Source: Geminicoccaceae bacterium
GTDB taxonomy: Bacteria > Pseudomonadota > Alphaproteobacteria > Geminicoccales > Geminicoccaceae
DNA: 64,000 nucleotides
Direction: 5' to 3'
Assembly: GCA_020638495.1 (NCBI GenBank)
Contig: JACKIN010000001.1
Coordinates: forward strand, 558,001-622,000
Both the position numbers and the translations under genes were made by a program. Of the stretch, positions 32,886 to 42,455 are shown in pieces. Within the stretch, counting starts at the first letter, position 1. The number at the start of each line of letters is the position of its first letter. The notes beneath the pieces are model-generated. The model was not told where the DNA came from. It ran no database searches and saw only the letters and a list, made by a program, of their open reading frames with translations.

Positions 32886-34099
32886 TCGAGGAGCGGCCGC
32901 TCGCCCATGCCGCATGGCTCCGGGCCAGGGCCAGCCGGCGCGTGCTCGATGCGCTGGAGGGGGACGGAACCGAGGTGCGCTTCGTCGGCGGCTGCGTGCG
33001 CGACACGTTGCTCGATCCCACACTCGACATCGTCGACCTCGACCTAGCCACCGTGGCGACGCCGGAGCGCAATCTCGAGCTTCTGGCCGACGCCGGGATC
33101 AAGACCTTCCCGACCGGCCTTGCACACGGCACGATCACGGCCCACACGGGTTCGCGGAGCTTCGAGATCACCACGCTCCGCCGGGACGTGGCGACCGACG
33201 GGCGGCGCGCGGTCGTCACCTATACAGATTGCTTCACGGCCGACGCGGCAAGGCGCGACCTGACCATCAACACGCTCTCCTGCGACCGCTTCGGGCGCGT
33301 CTTCGATACTTTTGGCGGCCGCGCCGACCTCGCTGCCGGGATCGTCCGTTTCGTCGGCGAGCCGACGGCCCGGATCCGCGAGGACTATTTGCGGATCCTG
33401 CGCTTCTTTCGCTTCCAGGCCCGTTTCGGGCGGGTGCCGCCGGATACGGCGACGCTGGCCGCCCTGGCGGCTGAACGGGCCGGGCTCGACCTCCTTTCGG
33501 GCGAGCGGGTGCGGAGCGAGGTGCTGCGGCTGCTGATGGCGCCGGGCGTGCTCGCGGCGCTGGAGCTGATGCGGTCCTGCGGCGTCTGGCGCCAGGTTTT
33601 CGCCGGCGAGCCGGCCTTGGAAGATCTCCGGCGACTGCTCGACCTCGCACCGGACGCGACGGCGATCCTGCGGCTCGCCTGCCTGCTGCGGGACCGGAGC
33701 GACCCCGCTGCCGTGGCGGCCCGGCTCAGGCTCTCGAACGCCGAGCGGGAGCGGCTGGCTCAGGCGATGTCGGGCGAGCTTCCTGGGATCGATGCAGGAC
33801 CGGTGACGCTGCGCCGGCTGGCCTACCGGCTCGGCACCGAAGGCGCCGACGACCGGCTGGTGGTTGCGGCCGCCCGCACTGCTGTGGCACCCGACACGGT
33901 TGCGGAGGCCCGGCGCATTGTCCGGGATTTCGGTCGGCGATCGCTGCCGGTCGGTGGCAAGGACCTGCTCGCCCGCGGCATGGCGCCGGGGCCGGGGCTG
34001 GGGGCCAGGCTGCGGGAGCTGGAGGACGCCTGGATCGCCAGCGATTTCAAGTTGGACCGGGAGATGCTGTTGAAGCAATTGGGTGGAGGGGACCATTGA
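32882..34099 (+). CDS. cca: CCA tRNA nucleotidyltransferase (class II)
   Basis: This enzyme adds or repairs the 3'-CCA end of tRNAs (or acts as the poly(A)-polymerase-type sister). The 405 residues have RFVGGCVRDTLL (33-44), the metal-binding D-x-D DLDLAT (52-57), the flexible loop region RRDLTINTLSCD, and the neck motif GEPTARIREDYLRILRFFRFQARFG. The C-terminal helical body follows. The VGGxVRD plus ExDxxR order fits the bacterial class. It is translationally coupled to the upstream gene (ATGA) and shares TTGA with the next. Confidence 0.93.
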   Translation: MIEERPLAHAAWLRARASRRVLDALEGDGTEVRFVGGCVRDTLLDPTLDIVDLDLATVATPERNLELLADAGIKTFPTGLAHGTITAHTGSRSFEITTLRRDVATDGRRAVVTYTDCFTADAARRDLTINTLSCDRFGRVFDTFGGRADLAAGIVRFVGEPTARIREDYLRILRFFRFQARFGRVPPDTATLAALAAERAGLDLLSGERVRSEVLRLLMAPGVLAALELMRSCGVWRQVFAGEPALEDLRRLLDLAPDATAILRLACLLRDRSDPAAVAARLRLSNAERERLAQAMSGELPGIDAGPVTLRRLAYRLGTEGADDRLVVAAARTAVAPDTVAEARRIVRDFGRRSLPVGGKDLLARGMAPGPGLGARLRELEDAWIASDFKLDREMLLKQLGGGDH

Positions 34100-35055
34100 G
34101 CGGGCGCTTCGCGGTGGTCGGCGCCGGAGTGGCCGGGGTCGCCTGCGCCCGGGCACTGGCCGATGCGGGCTGGCGAGTAGCGATCCACGAGCGCGAGCCC
34201 CGGATCGGTGGCCGCTTGGCACAGTGCCACCAAGAGGGCGCCGTCTTCGATTACGGCGGCCAGTTCGTCCGGCCGCGCGACCCGGTTCTGAAGGCGCTGC
34301 TCGAGGCCGGCGTCGCCGCCGGCGTCGCCGCTCGCTGGCCGGCGGCGGACCGCGACGGGGTGGCGGCCTATGTCGGCCGCCCGACAATGGCAGCGCCTCT
34401 GGAGGCGCTGCTGCATGGGATCGAGACCAGGACCGGCTGTCAGATTGTCAGGCTCTCGCGAGATGGCGGGTCCTGGTGGCTCGAGGACGAGGGCGGTGCC
34501 CGGCACGGGCCGTTCGACCGCGTAGGGCTGGCCCTGCCGCCGGTCATCGCGGGCCAGCTCCTGGGCACCGTCGAGGCGCCGCCTGAGGCGCTCGTTGCCG
34601 CAACAGCAGCGGCGGCTTTGGCGCCCTGCTGGGCGCTGCTGCTGGCCTTCGACCCGCCACTCGACCTCCACGGATTCGATGCGCGGGTGATCGATGAGGG
34701 GCCGCTCGCCTGGATCGCGCGGAACACCACCAAGCGAGGCCGGCAAGGGCGCGACTCCTGGACGGCGCATGCGACGCAGGATTGGTCCGCCGCGCATCTC
34801 GAGCTGTCGCCGGAGGCGGTCCTCGAGCAGCTCGTGCCGGCATTTCGGGCGGTGACGGGGACGGCGGATGTTCCATTCCATGCGGGAGCGCATTGCTGGC
34901 GGCAGGCCCAGGTGACCCGGGCACTCGGCGTGGCCGCGGTGCATGATCCGGGGGCCGGGCTCGGCCTTTGCGGCGACTGGTGCCTCAGCCGCAACGTGGA
35001 GGCAGCCTTCCTTTCCGGCCGAGCGCTGGCCGGGCTCCTCGGCGAAGGCGGCTGA
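34096..35055 (+). CDS. Renalase-like FAD/NAD(P)-dependent amine-oxidase-fold protein
   Basis: This 319-residue flavoprotein has an N-terminal dinucleotide-binding VVGAGVAGVACARALADAG (residues 6-24), the acidic HERE end of strand 2, GGRLAQ and the family's FDYGGQFVRPRD. The C-terminal FAD-binding stretch is GLGLCGDWCLSRNVEAAFLSGRALA. Bacterial renalases oxidise alpha-NAD(P)H isomers; whether this one does is unknown. The start is TTG 34096 after GGTGGAGGGGA, overlapping the cca stop. It precedes rpsB by 166 bases. Confidence 0.85.
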   Translation: MSGRFAVVGAGVAGVACARALADAGWRVAIHEREPRIGGRLAQCHQEGAVFDYGGQFVRPRDPVLKALLEAGVAAGVAARWPAADRDGVAAYVGRPTMAAPLEALLHGIETRTGCQIVRLSRDGGSWWLEDEGGARHGPFDRVGLALPPVIAGQLLGTVEAPPEALVAATAAAALAPCWALLLAFDPPLDLHGFDARVIDEGPLAWIARNTTKRGRQGRDSWTAHATQDWSAAHLELSPEAVLEQLVPAFRAVTGTADVPFHAGAHCWRQAQVTRALGVAAVHDPGAGLGLCGDWCLSRNVEAAFLSGRALAGLLGEGG

Positions 35056-35065
35056 TGAGTGCGAT

Positions 35066-35112
35066 TTGACGTCCCCGGCCGGCTTGCTTTTGTCGGTCGG
35101 CGCGCGTAGAGA
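35066..35112 (+). promoter_or_regulatory. Probable promoter region of the rpsB operon
   Basis: Two overlapping candidates: a TTGACG -35 at 35066-35071 with no good -10, and TTGCTT (35084-35089), 17 bases, TAGAGA (35107-35112). A leader of about 110 bases to rpsB would remain, where S2 autoregulation could act. Confidence 0.35.
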
Positions 35113-35221
35113 GCGCACCATCTCTCACGCGGATCGCTAGCGGGCCACGTGCCTGCACCGGTGTCCGGCGCCAGCCGGATCGAGATCCGCGGCGGCTCAA
35201 CCGGACACAGAAAGACGACCA

Positions 35222-36097
35222 ATGGCTTTCCCGACCTTCACGATGCGCCAGCTGCTCGAGGCTGGCGTGCATTTCGGGCATCAAACGCGGCGCTGGAACC
35301 CGCGGATGGAGCCCTACATCTTCGGCGTGCGCAACGGGGTGCATATCCTCGACCTGACGCAGACCGTGCCCCTGATGCATCGCGCCCTGCAGGCAGTGCG
35401 CGACGTGGTCGCCGGCGGCGGCCGGGTGCTCTTCGTCGGCACGAAGCGGCAGGCGCAGGAGCCGGTCGCCCGGGCGGCGCAGCGCTGCGGCCAATACTAT
35501 GTCAACCACCGCTGGCTCGGCGGCATGCTGACCAATTGGCGGACGATCTCGAACTCGATCCGCCGGCTGCGTGAGCTGGAGAGTCGGCTCGGCGAGCAGC
35601 AGAGCGGCCTGACCAAGAAGGAGCTTCTGCAGCTCAGCCGCGAGCGCAACAAGCTCGAGCAGGCGCTGGGCGGCATCAAGGAGATGGGCGGCCTGCCCGA
35701 CATCCTCGTCGTCATCGACACCAACAAGGAAGACATCGCGGTCACCGAGGCGAAGAAGCTCGGCCTGCCGGTGGTGGCGTTCCTCGACAGCAACTCGAGC
35801 CCCGAGCACATCCGCTACCCGGTGCCGGGCAACGACGATGCCAGCCGGGCAATCAATCTCTACTGCGATCTCCTCGTCCAGGCCGTGCTCGACGGGTTGC
35901 AGGCCGAGATGACGGCGAGCGGCATGGATCTCGGCGAGATCGAGCCGATCGAGCCCGAGCTGGCGGAGCCGGAGCTGGCCGAGCAGGAGCTGGTCCACTC
36001 GGCGCCGGTGCAGCCGCTGGCCGACGCGCCCGAGGAGACCGGGCCCGAGATGGCGCCGGTCGAGGACACGAAGGCCTCCGGCGCTGCCGCCAGCTGA
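35222..36097 (+). CDS. rpsB: Ribosomal protein S2 with acidic C-terminal extension
   Basis: S2 is a 30S protein at the head-platform junction. It has 291 residues; the first 235 match S2 (TMRQLLEAGVHFGHQTRRWNPRM, the HILDLTQT segment, VNHRWLGGMLTNWRT, KEMGGLPDILVVIDTNKE, GNDDASRAI). Residues 236-291 form a Glu/Pro/Ala-rich tail with EPELAE repeats, a common feature of alphaproteobacterial S2 and probably disordered. It heads the rpsB-tsf-pyrH-frr operon. Confidence 0.97.
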   Translation: MAFPTFTMRQLLEAGVHFGHQTRRWNPRMEPYIFGVRNGVHILDLTQTVPLMHRALQAVRDVVAGGGRVLFVGTKRQAQEPVARAAQRCGQYYVNHRWLGGMLTNWRTISNSIRRLRELESRLGEQQSGLTKKELLQLSRERNKLEQALGGIKEMGGLPDILVVIDTNKEDIAVTEAKKLGLPVVAFLDSNSSPEHIRYPVPGNDDASRAINLYCDLLVQAVLDGLQAEMTASGMDLGEIEPIEPELAEPELAEQELVHSAPVQPLADAPEETGPEMAPVEDTKASGAAAS

Positions 36098-36142
36098 GCG
36101 GGCGGGCCGAGACGCAGAGACAACACGGATACGGAAGCGATT

Positions 36143-37069
36143 ATGGCTGAGATAACGGCTGCACTGGTCAAGGAGCTGCGTGAGCGGACCGGGGCTGGCA
36201 TGATGGACTGCAAGAAGGTGCTGATCGAGACCGCGGGCGATATCGAGGGATCGATCGACCTCCTGCGCAAGAAGGGCTTGGCCGCTGCAGCGAAGAAGGC
36301 CGGCCGGACAGCGTCCGAGGGGCTGATCGGCATGGCGCTCGAGGGGACGGAAGGGGCCCTGGTCGAGGTCAACTCCGAGACCGATTTCGTCGCCCGCAAC
36401 GACGCCTTCCAGGCGCTGGTCACGGCGATCACCGGCGAGGCCATCGCCGCCGGTGGCGATGTCGAGACGCTGCGTGCCGCGACCCTGCCGACGACCGGCA
36501 AGAGTGTCGCCGATTCGCTCACCGACGCGATCGGCGTGATCGGCGAGAACATGAACCTGCGCCGGGCGGTGAAGGTCACGGTGCCGACGGGCGTCGTCGG
36601 CGGCTACCTGCACCAGCAGGTTGCCCCCGGGCTCGGTCGGATCGGCGTGCTGGTCGGGCTCGAATCGACCGGCGACAAGGCGGTGCTGGCCGAGTTCGGC
36701 AAGCAGCTCGCCATGCACGTCGCCGCGGCCAACCCGCAATCGGTCGCCGTCGCCGACCTCGATCCTGCCGTGATCGAGCGTGAGCGGGCGATCTTCGCCG
36801 ATCAGGCGCGGGAGTCGGGCAAGCCGGAATCGATCATCGAGAAGATGGTGGATGGGCGCCTGCGCAAGTTCTACGAGGAGAGCGTGCTGCTCGAGCAGAC
36901 GTGGGTCATCGACACCGACAAGAAGGTCAAGGAGGCCGTGGCCGATGCCGCCAAGGCGGCCGGGGCGCCGGTGAAGGTCACCCGCTTCGAGCGCCTGGCG
37001 CTCGGTGAGGGGATCGTCAAGGAGGAGAGCGATCTCGCCGCCGAGGTCGCCAAGCTGACCACGGTCTGA
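36143..37069 (+). CDS. tsf: Elongation factor Ts
   Basis: EF-Ts recycles EF-Tu by GDP release. The 308-residue product has the UBA-like N-terminus (VKELRERTGAGMMDCKKVL), the TDFVARN motif that contacts EF-Tu, the two core subdomains, and the coiled-coil/C-terminal part. The length is typical of alphaproteobacteria. It lies 45 bases after rpsB and 49 before pyrH. Confidence 0.97.
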   Translation: MAEITAALVKELRERTGAGMMDCKKVLIETAGDIEGSIDLLRKKGLAAAAKKAGRTASEGLIGMALEGTEGALVEVNSETDFVARNDAFQALVTAITGEAIAAGGDVETLRAATLPTTGKSVADSLTDAIGVIGENMNLRRAVKVTVPTGVVGGYLHQQVAPGLGRIGVLVGLESTGDKAVLAEFGKQLAMHVAAANPQSVAVADLDPAVIERERAIFADQARESGKPESIIEKMVDGRLRKFYEESVLLEQTWVIDTDKKVKEAVADAAKAAGAPVKVTRFERLALGEGIVKEESDLAAEVAKLTTV

Positions 37070-37118
37070 CGGGACATCCTGGGATCGGGAAGGCGCGCAT
37101 GAGAGGAGTCGTCGGGCG

Positions 37119-37862
37119 ATGAGCGAGGCCGAGACAGTGACGCCACGCTATCGCCGCGTGCTCCTGAAGATGTCGGGCGAGGCGCTGCTCGGCGATCAGA
37201 GCTTCGGCCACGACAGCAAGGTCCTCCGTCAGCTCGCTTCGGAGGTCAAGGCGGCGCACGCGCTCGGCGTCGAGATCTGCATGGTGATCGGCGGCGGCAA
37301 CATCGTGCGCGGGGCGGCCCTCGCCGGAGCCGGTGTCGAGCGGGCGAGCGCCGACTACATGGGCATGCTCGGCACGGTGATCAACGCGCTCGCCGTGCAG
37401 AGCGTCATCGAGCAGGCCGGGCTCGCCACGCGGGTCATGTCGGCCATTCCCATGTCGTCGATCTGCGAGCCTTATATCCGGCGCCGGGCGATCCGCCATC
37501 TGGAGAAGGGGCGGGTGGTGATCTTCGCCGCCGGCACCGGCAACCCGTTCTTCACGACCGACACGGCGGCGGCCTTGCGGGCGGCGGAGATGGGCTGCGA
37601 CGTGCTCTTGAAGGCGACCCAGGTGGACGGCGTCTACGATGCCGACCCGAAGCGGGACAAGACCGCGACGCGCTTCGAGCGGCTGAGCTATCTCGATGTC
37701 CTGGCCAGGGACCTGCGGGTGATGGACGCGTCGGCGATCTCGCTGGCGCGCGAGAGCAACATCCCCATCCTGGTCTTTTCGGTGCATGTTCCAGGTGCCC
37801 TGGCGCGGGTGCTGCGCGGCGAGGGCATGTTCACGATCATCTCGGGTGAGGCGGCAGCATGA
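37119..37862 (+). CDS. pyrH: UMP kinase
   Basis: UMP kinase of the bacterial amino-acid-kinase fold makes UDP and is allosterically set by GTP and UTP. The 247 residues include RVLLKMSGEALLGD, VIGGGNIVRG, YMGMLGTVINALAVQ, FAAGTGNPFFTTDTAAALRAAEM, LLKATQVDGVYDADP and the final VFSVHVPGAL. The stop region overlaps the frr ATG by four bases (ATGA). Confidence 0.97.
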   Translation: MSEAETVTPRYRRVLLKMSGEALLGDQSFGHDSKVLRQLASEVKAAHALGVEICMVIGGGNIVRGAALAGAGVERASADYMGMLGTVINALAVQSVIEQAGLATRVMSAIPMSSICEPYIRRRAIRHLEKGRVVIFAAGTGNPFFTTDTAAALRAAEMGCDVLLKATQVDGVYDADPKRDKTATRFERLSYLDVLARDLRVMDASAISLARESNIPILVFSVHVPGALARVLRGEGMFTIISGEAAA

Positions 37863-38422
37863 GCGATGGAGAGCCGGATATCGACGACCTGACGCGGCGC
37901 ATGGACGGTGCCGTCGAGGCGCTGCGGAAGGAATTCTCGGGCCTACGGACCGGCCGGGCCTCGGCAAGCCTGCTCGAGCCGATCACGGTCGACGCCTACG
38001 GCGCGTCGATGCCGCTCAACCAGGTGGGCACCATCAACGTGCCGGAACCCCGGATGATCTCGGTCCAGGTCTGGGACAAGGGTCTCGTCAAGTCGGTGGA
38101 GAAGGCCATTCGCAACTCCGCCCTCGGCCTCAACCCGCAGGTCGACGGCACGCTGATGCGGATTCCCCTGCCGGAGCTCAGCGAGGAGCGGCGTGGCGAG
38201 CTCGTCAAGGTGGCGCATCGCTATGCCGAGCAGGCCCGGGTCGCCATCCGCAATGTCCGCCGCGACGGCATGGACCAGCTGAAGAAGCTGGAGAAGGATG
38301 GCGGGCTCTCGCAGGACGATCACAAGGTCTGGGCTGACGAGATTCAGGCCCTGACCGACCGGCATGTCGAGCTGGTCAACGACTTGTTGCAGCACAAAGA
38401 GAAAGACATCGTCACCGTCTAG
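37859..38422 (+). CDS. frr: Ribosome recycling factor
   Basis: RRF with EF-G splits post-termination ribosomes. The 187 residues show the three-helix bundle and beta domain: LRKEFSGLRTGRASASLLEPITVDAYGASMPLNQVGTI, RNSALGLNPQVDGTLMRIPLPELSEERR, and RNVRRDGMDQLKKLEKDGGLSQDD. It is coupled to pyrH. Confidence 0.97.
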   Translation: MSDGEPDIDDLTRRMDGAVEALRKEFSGLRTGRASASLLEPITVDAYGASMPLNQVGTINVPEPRMISVQVWDKGLVKSVEKAIRNSALGLNPQVDGTLMRIPLPELSEERRGELVKVAHRYAEQARVAIRNVRRDGMDQLKKLEKDGGLSQDDHKVWADEIQALTDRHVELVNDLLQHKEKDIVTV

Positions 38423-38449
38423 TCGGTGACGCCAGCAGCCGGATAGGAC

Positions 38450-39199
38450 GTGTCAGCTCCAGCGCTCCGCTCAGCAACACCTGCAACCGGCGCCTCGGCG
38501 GCCCCGGTCCATGTCGCGATCATCATGGACGGCAATCGTCGCTGGGCGCGGGCCCGCGGCATGCCGCCGGTTTTCGGCCATCGGCGCGGCGCCGATGCCG
38601 TCAGGCGGGCGGTCGAGGCCTGCGGCAATCTCGGGGTTCGCTATCTGACCCTCTACGCCTTCTCGAGCGAGAACTGGCAGCGCCCGGCGGGCGAGGTCAC
38701 CGAGCTCATGAACCTGCTCCGCTTCTATCTCAGGAAGGAGATCGAGGCGTTGCACAGGAATGGCGTCAGGCTGCGGGTGATCGGCGACCGCTCCAGGCTA
38801 GACCGCGACATCCTCGAGCTGATCGACAACGCGGAGGCGTTGACCCGCGAGCATCAGGCGCTCGAGCTGATCGTCGCCCTCAACTACGGCGCCAGGGACG
38901 AGATCGTGCGCGCCACGCGCCGGTTGGCAGCTGCCGCCGTGGCCGGCGAGCTGGCGCCCGAGACCATTGACCACGGGCAGTTCGCCGCCGCGCTCGACAC
39001 CTCGGGCGTGCCCGATCCCGACCTGCTGATCCGCACCTCGGGCGAGCAGCGGATCAGCAATTTCCTGCTCTGGCAGCTGGCCTACACCGAGCTGGTCTTT
39101 CTCGACGTGCACTGGCCGGACTTCAGCGAGGAGCATCTGCGCCTGGCGCTCGAGGAGTTCGGCCGGCGCGAGCGACGCTATGGCGCCTGCGCCGGTTGA
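38450..39199 (+). CDS. uppS: Undecaprenyl diphosphate synthase
   Basis: This cis-prenyltransferase makes the C55 lipid carrier for peptidoglycan and surface glycans. It has 249 residues with HVAIIMDGNRRWARARG (catalytic Asp in MDGN), GHRRGADAVRRAVEAC, YAFSSENWQRP and LIRTSGEQRISNFLLWQLAYTELVF. The start is GTG 38450 after GGATAGGA. It overlaps cdsA by 20 bases. Confidence 0.96.
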   Translation: MSAPALRSATPATGASAAPVHVAIIMDGNRRWARARGMPPVFGHRRGADAVRRAVEACGNLGVRYLTLYAFSSENWQRPAGEVTELMNLLRFYLRKEIEALHRNGVRLRVIGDRSRLDRDILELIDNAEALTREHQALELIVALNYGARDEIVRATRRLAAAAVAGELAPETIDHGQFAAALDTSGVPDPDLLIRTSGEQRISNFLLWQLAYTELVFLDVHWPDFSEEHLRLALEEFGRRERRYGACAG

Positions 39200-40025
39200 A
39201 GGCAGGGTGCCCGCCGATTTCGCCAAGAGGGCGATTGCCGGTGTGGTGATGGCGCTCGTCGCCGGGCTCGTGATCGTGCTGGGCGGCTGGTATCTGGTCG
39301 CCGTCCTGATGCTGGTCGTTGTCCTCGCCGCCGGCGAGTGGGCGGCGCTGACCCTGCAGGACAGCCGCAAGCGCTACGCCGTGCTCGGTATGGTGCTGCT
39401 GCCGCTGGCGATCCTGGCCGGCACCCATCAGGCGATCACCGCATGGCGTGGCACTGACATGGCGCTGGTCGGCGGCGCGCTCGGCGCCGTCCTGCTCCTC
39501 GTCAGTGGATGGCTCATCCGCCGGGTCGGCGGCTGGAGCGAACGGCGCTGGGCGGTGCTCGGCATTCTCTATCTGGGCGTCCCGGCGGTTGCTCTGCTGG
39601 CGCTGCGCGATCTGCCCGACGGGCTCCATCTCGTGCTCTGGCTGGTCGCCGTCGTCGTTTGCACCGACGTCTTCGCCTATCTGGTCGGCCGCACGGTGGG
39701 CGGCCCGAAGCTGGCGCCCAGAATCAGCCCGGGCAAGACCCGGTCGGGGCTGGCCGGCGGCATGCTGGCCGCGGCGGTCGCCGGGGCGTTGCTCGCCGGG
39801 TGGGTCGGCTGGGGCTGGTTCCAGGCGGGCCTCGCTGGCGCCGTTCTGGCACTGGTGGCGCAGACCGGCGACCTCTTCGAATCGGCGATGAAGCGGCGGG
39901 CCGGCGTCAAGGACAGCGGCCACCTCATTCCCGGCCACGGCGGCGTGCTCGACCGGTTCGATGGCTTTCTCTTCGCCGCTCCGGTCTTCGCTCTGCTCGT
40001 CGCCATCGCACGGACAGGCGCCTAG
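39180..40025 (+). CDS. cdsA: Phosphatidate cytidylyltransferase
   Basis: CdsA makes CDP-diacylglycerol, the branch point for phospholipids. It is a 281-residue inner-membrane protein with about eight helices, and the C-terminal signature is VAQTGDLFESAMKRRAGVKDSGHLIPGHGGVLDRFDGFLFAAP. ISPGKTRSG occurs in the mid loop. It is translated from an ATG within the uppS 3' end. Confidence 0.96.
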   Translation: MAPAPVEGRVPADFAKRAIAGVVMALVAGLVIVLGGWYLVAVLMLVVVLAAGEWAALTLQDSRKRYAVLGMVLLPLAILAGTHQAITAWRGTDMALVGGALGAVLLLVSGWLIRRVGGWSERRWAVLGILYLGVPAVALLALRDLPDGLHLVLWLVAVVVCTDVFAYLVGRTVGGPKLAPRISPGKTRSGLAGGMLAAAVAGALLAGWVGWGWFQAGLAGAVLALVAQTGDLFESAMKRRAGVKDSGHLIPGHGGVLDRFDGFLFAAPVFALLVAIARTGA

Positions 40026-40029
40026 GCTG

Positions 40030-41238
40030 ATGGCCGCGTCCCCCGTGCATCGGCCGCCGAGTGCCGCAGCACCACGGAGCATCACCGTGCTGGGTGCCAC
40101 GGGCTCGGTCGGGCGCAGCACGCTGGCCCTCGTTCGGGCCGATCCCGCCGCCTACCGGGTGACAGCACTTGTCGCCGGCAGCCGGGCCGCACCTCTCGCA
40201 GCACTCGCCCGCGAGTTCGACGCGAGGCTCGCCGTGGTCGCCGATCCCGCGGCCTATCCGGAGCTCCGGGCAGCGCTGGCCGGCAGCGGGATCGAGGCGG
40301 CGGCCGGAACCGAGGCGGTGCTGGAGGCGGTGATCCGCCCCGTGGACTGGGTGATGTCCGCGATTGTCGGGGCCGTTGGCCTCGCACCGACGCTCGAGGC
40401 GCTGCGGCGCGGACGGATGGTGGCGATTGCCAACAAGGAATGCCTGGTCTCGGCCGGCGGTCTGCTGCTGGCTACGGCGAAGGCAAGCGGGGCCGTGGTG
40501 CTGCCAGTGGATTCCGAGCACAACGCCATGTTCCAGGCCTTGGTCGGGCATGACCGTGCGGCGGTGGAGCGACTGATCCTGACCGCCTCGGGTGGGCCGT
40601 TCCGCACGCTCGACCGGGCTGCCATGGCCAAGGTGACGGTCGAGGAGGCGTTGAACCATCCCAACTGGTCGATGGGTGCCAAGATAACCATCGACAGTGC
40701 GACGATGATGAACAAGGGGCTCGAGCTGATCGAGGCGCACCACCTTTTTGGCGTGCCGGAGGCCCGCATCGAGATCCTGATCCACCCGCAATCGGTGATC
40801 CACAGCCTCGTCGCCTACCGGGACGGCTCGCAGCTCGCCCAGCTCGGCGTGCCGGACATGCGGGTCCCCATCGCCTTCTGTCTCGGCTGGCCGGGGCGGC
40901 TCGCAGTCGAGGGGGTGCAGCTCGATCTGGCAAAGGTCGGCCGGCTCGAGTTCGCGGCCCCGGACGCGGAGCGCTTTCCGGCCCTGCGCCTGGCCCGTGA
41001 CGCGCTTCGTTCGGGTGGGACGGTGCCGGCTATGCTGAACGCGGCCAACGAGGTGGCGGTGTCGGCGTTTCTCGAGCGGCGGATCGGGTTTCTCGACATT
41101 GCCGCCGTTGTCGAGCAGGTTTTGATGCAACTGCCGGGTGACGAACCCCGCACGATCGACGATATAAGGGAATGTGACGGCGTGACTCGCAGGGTCGCCC
41201 GCAGTGAAGTCGCAAGGCGTGCCGCGCAGCATGCCTGA
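40030..41238 (+). CDS. dxr: 1-deoxy-D-xylulose 5-phosphate reductoisomerase
   Basis: DXR makes MEP in the non-mevalonate isoprenoid pathway, feeding uppS. It has 402 residues: NADPH-binding VLGATGSVGRSTL, IANKECLVSAGG, VDSEHNAMFQ with the metal ligand Glu, ILTASGGPFR, NHPNWSMGAKITIDSATMMNKGLE and the HPQSVIHSLV segment. The C-terminal four-helix bundle ends normally. ATG 40030 is 4 bases after cdsA. Confidence 0.97.
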   Translation: MAASPVHRPPSAAAPRSITVLGATGSVGRSTLALVRADPAAYRVTALVAGSRAAPLAALAREFDARLAVVADPAAYPELRAALAGSGIEAAAGTEAVLEAVIRPVDWVMSAIVGAVGLAPTLEALRRGRMVAIANKECLVSAGGLLLATAKASGAVVLPVDSEHNAMFQALVGHDRAAVERLILTASGGPFRTLDRAAMAKVTVEEALNHPNWSMGAKITIDSATMMNKGLELIEAHHLFGVPEARIEILIHPQSVIHSLVAYRDGSQLAQLGVPDMRVPIAFCLGWPGRLAVEGVQLDLAKVGRLEFAAPDAERFPALRLARDALRSGGTVPAMLNAANEVAVSAFLERRIGFLDIAAVVEQVLMQLPGDEPRTIDDIRECDGVTRRVARSEVARRAAQHA

Positions 41239-41259
41239 GCCCGGATGGAAAGCCGACCC

Positions 41260-42381
41260 ATGGATCTGATCGACCTCGTCGTCAATTATGCCGTGCCGTT
41301 CCTGATCATTCTCTCGGTGGTGGTCTTCGTGCACGAGTATGGCCACTACTGGGTGGCGCGGCGCAACGGCGTGCGCGTCGAGGTCTTCTCCATCGGCTTC
41401 GGGCGTGAGCTCTTCGGCTTCAACGACAGCCACGGCACGCGTTGGAAGTTCAGCCTCATACCGCTCGGCGGCTACGTGAAGATGCTGGGCGACGCCGATG
41501 CGACCAGCGCGCTCCCTGATCCCAGCACCGCCTGGCAGGAGGAGAGCTTCCCGGCGAAGCGGGTGTGGCAGCGGATGGCGATCGTCGCCGCCGGACCGGC
41601 CGCCAACTTCCTCTTCGCGATCGTGGTGCTGAGCGTGCTCTTCGTTGCCAGCGGCCGGCCCTTCACCCCGGCCGTGGTCGGCGAGGTGCAGCCCGAGAGC
41701 CCGGCCGCCGCCGCCGGGCTCGAGCCGGGCGACCGGATCGCGGCGGTCGACGGCCAGGCGATCGACAGCTTCGAATCGCTGCAGGCTGCGGTCCGCGACC
41801 TGGCGGAGGTGCCGCTCGAGTTCACCGTGGATCGCGACGGCGCCAATTTCACCGTGACGGTCGTCCCGGCCCTGCGCGAGATCGAGGACCGGTTCGGCAA
41901 CGTGCATCGGGTCGGCCTCGTCGGCATCAGCCGCACCGGCATCGAGTTCCGGCGCAGCAACCCGGCCTATGCGGTCTTCGAGGCCACCGCCGAGACCGGC
42001 CGGATGATCGGCGCGACGCTCAAGGCGCTGGGCGAGATGGTGGTCGGCACGCGCGGCACGGACGAGCTCGGTGGACCCCTGCGGATAGCACAGATGTCCG
42101 GGACTATCGCCAAGGACGGCCTGGTGCCGGCGATTTGGTTCACGGCAATTCTTTCGATCAACCTCGGATTGATCAATCTCTTTCCCATCCCGATGCTGGA
42201 CGGCGGTCATCTGGTGCTCTATTCGATCGAGGCCGTGATAGGCCGGCCACTGGGTGAGCGTACTCAGGAGATGGCGTTTCGCGTCGGGCTGGCGATGGTG
42301 CTGACCTTGATGGTCTTTGCGACGTGGAACGATCTCGTGCAACTGAACGTCGTCAAGTTCGTGACCGGCCTGATCTCCTAG
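41260..42381 (+). CDS. rseP: RseP-family site-2 intramembrane zinc protease
   Basis: This inner-membrane protease trims anti-sigma factors and leftover signal peptides. It has 373 residues with the active-site VFVHEYGHYW (HEYGH at 25-29), a single recognisable PDZ domain (VVGEVQPESPAAAAGLEPGDRIAAVDGQAI), and the third metal ligand in INLFPIPMLDGGHLVLY. ATG 41260 is chosen because GGAAAG sits at good spacing; ATG 41245 would add five residues. Most relatives have two PDZ domains or one circularly permuted pair; here one is clear. Confidence 0.95.
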   Translation: MDLIDLVVNYAVPFLIILSVVVFVHEYGHYWVARRNGVRVEVFSIGFGRELFGFNDSHGTRWKFSLIPLGGYVKMLGDADATSALPDPSTAWQEESFPAKRVWQRMAIVAAGPAANFLFAIVVLSVLFVASGRPFTPAVVGEVQPESPAAAAGLEPGDRIAAVDGQAIDSFESLQAAVRDLAEVPLEFTVDRDGANFTVTVVPALREIEDRFGNVHRVGLVGISRTGIEFRRSNPAYAVFEATAETGRMIGATLKALGEMVVGTRGTDELGGPLRIAQMSGTIAKDGLVPAIWFTAILSINLGLINLFPIPMLDGGHLVLYSIEAVIGRPLGERTQEMAFRVGLAMVLTLMVFATWNDLVQLNVVKFVTGLIS

Positions 42382-42455
42382 GAGCGGCCGGATTGCGGAC
42401 CGGACCGCCGGCATCCGTCACGTCGCGGCGCCAAGCAAGAAAACGGGGGTAGGGG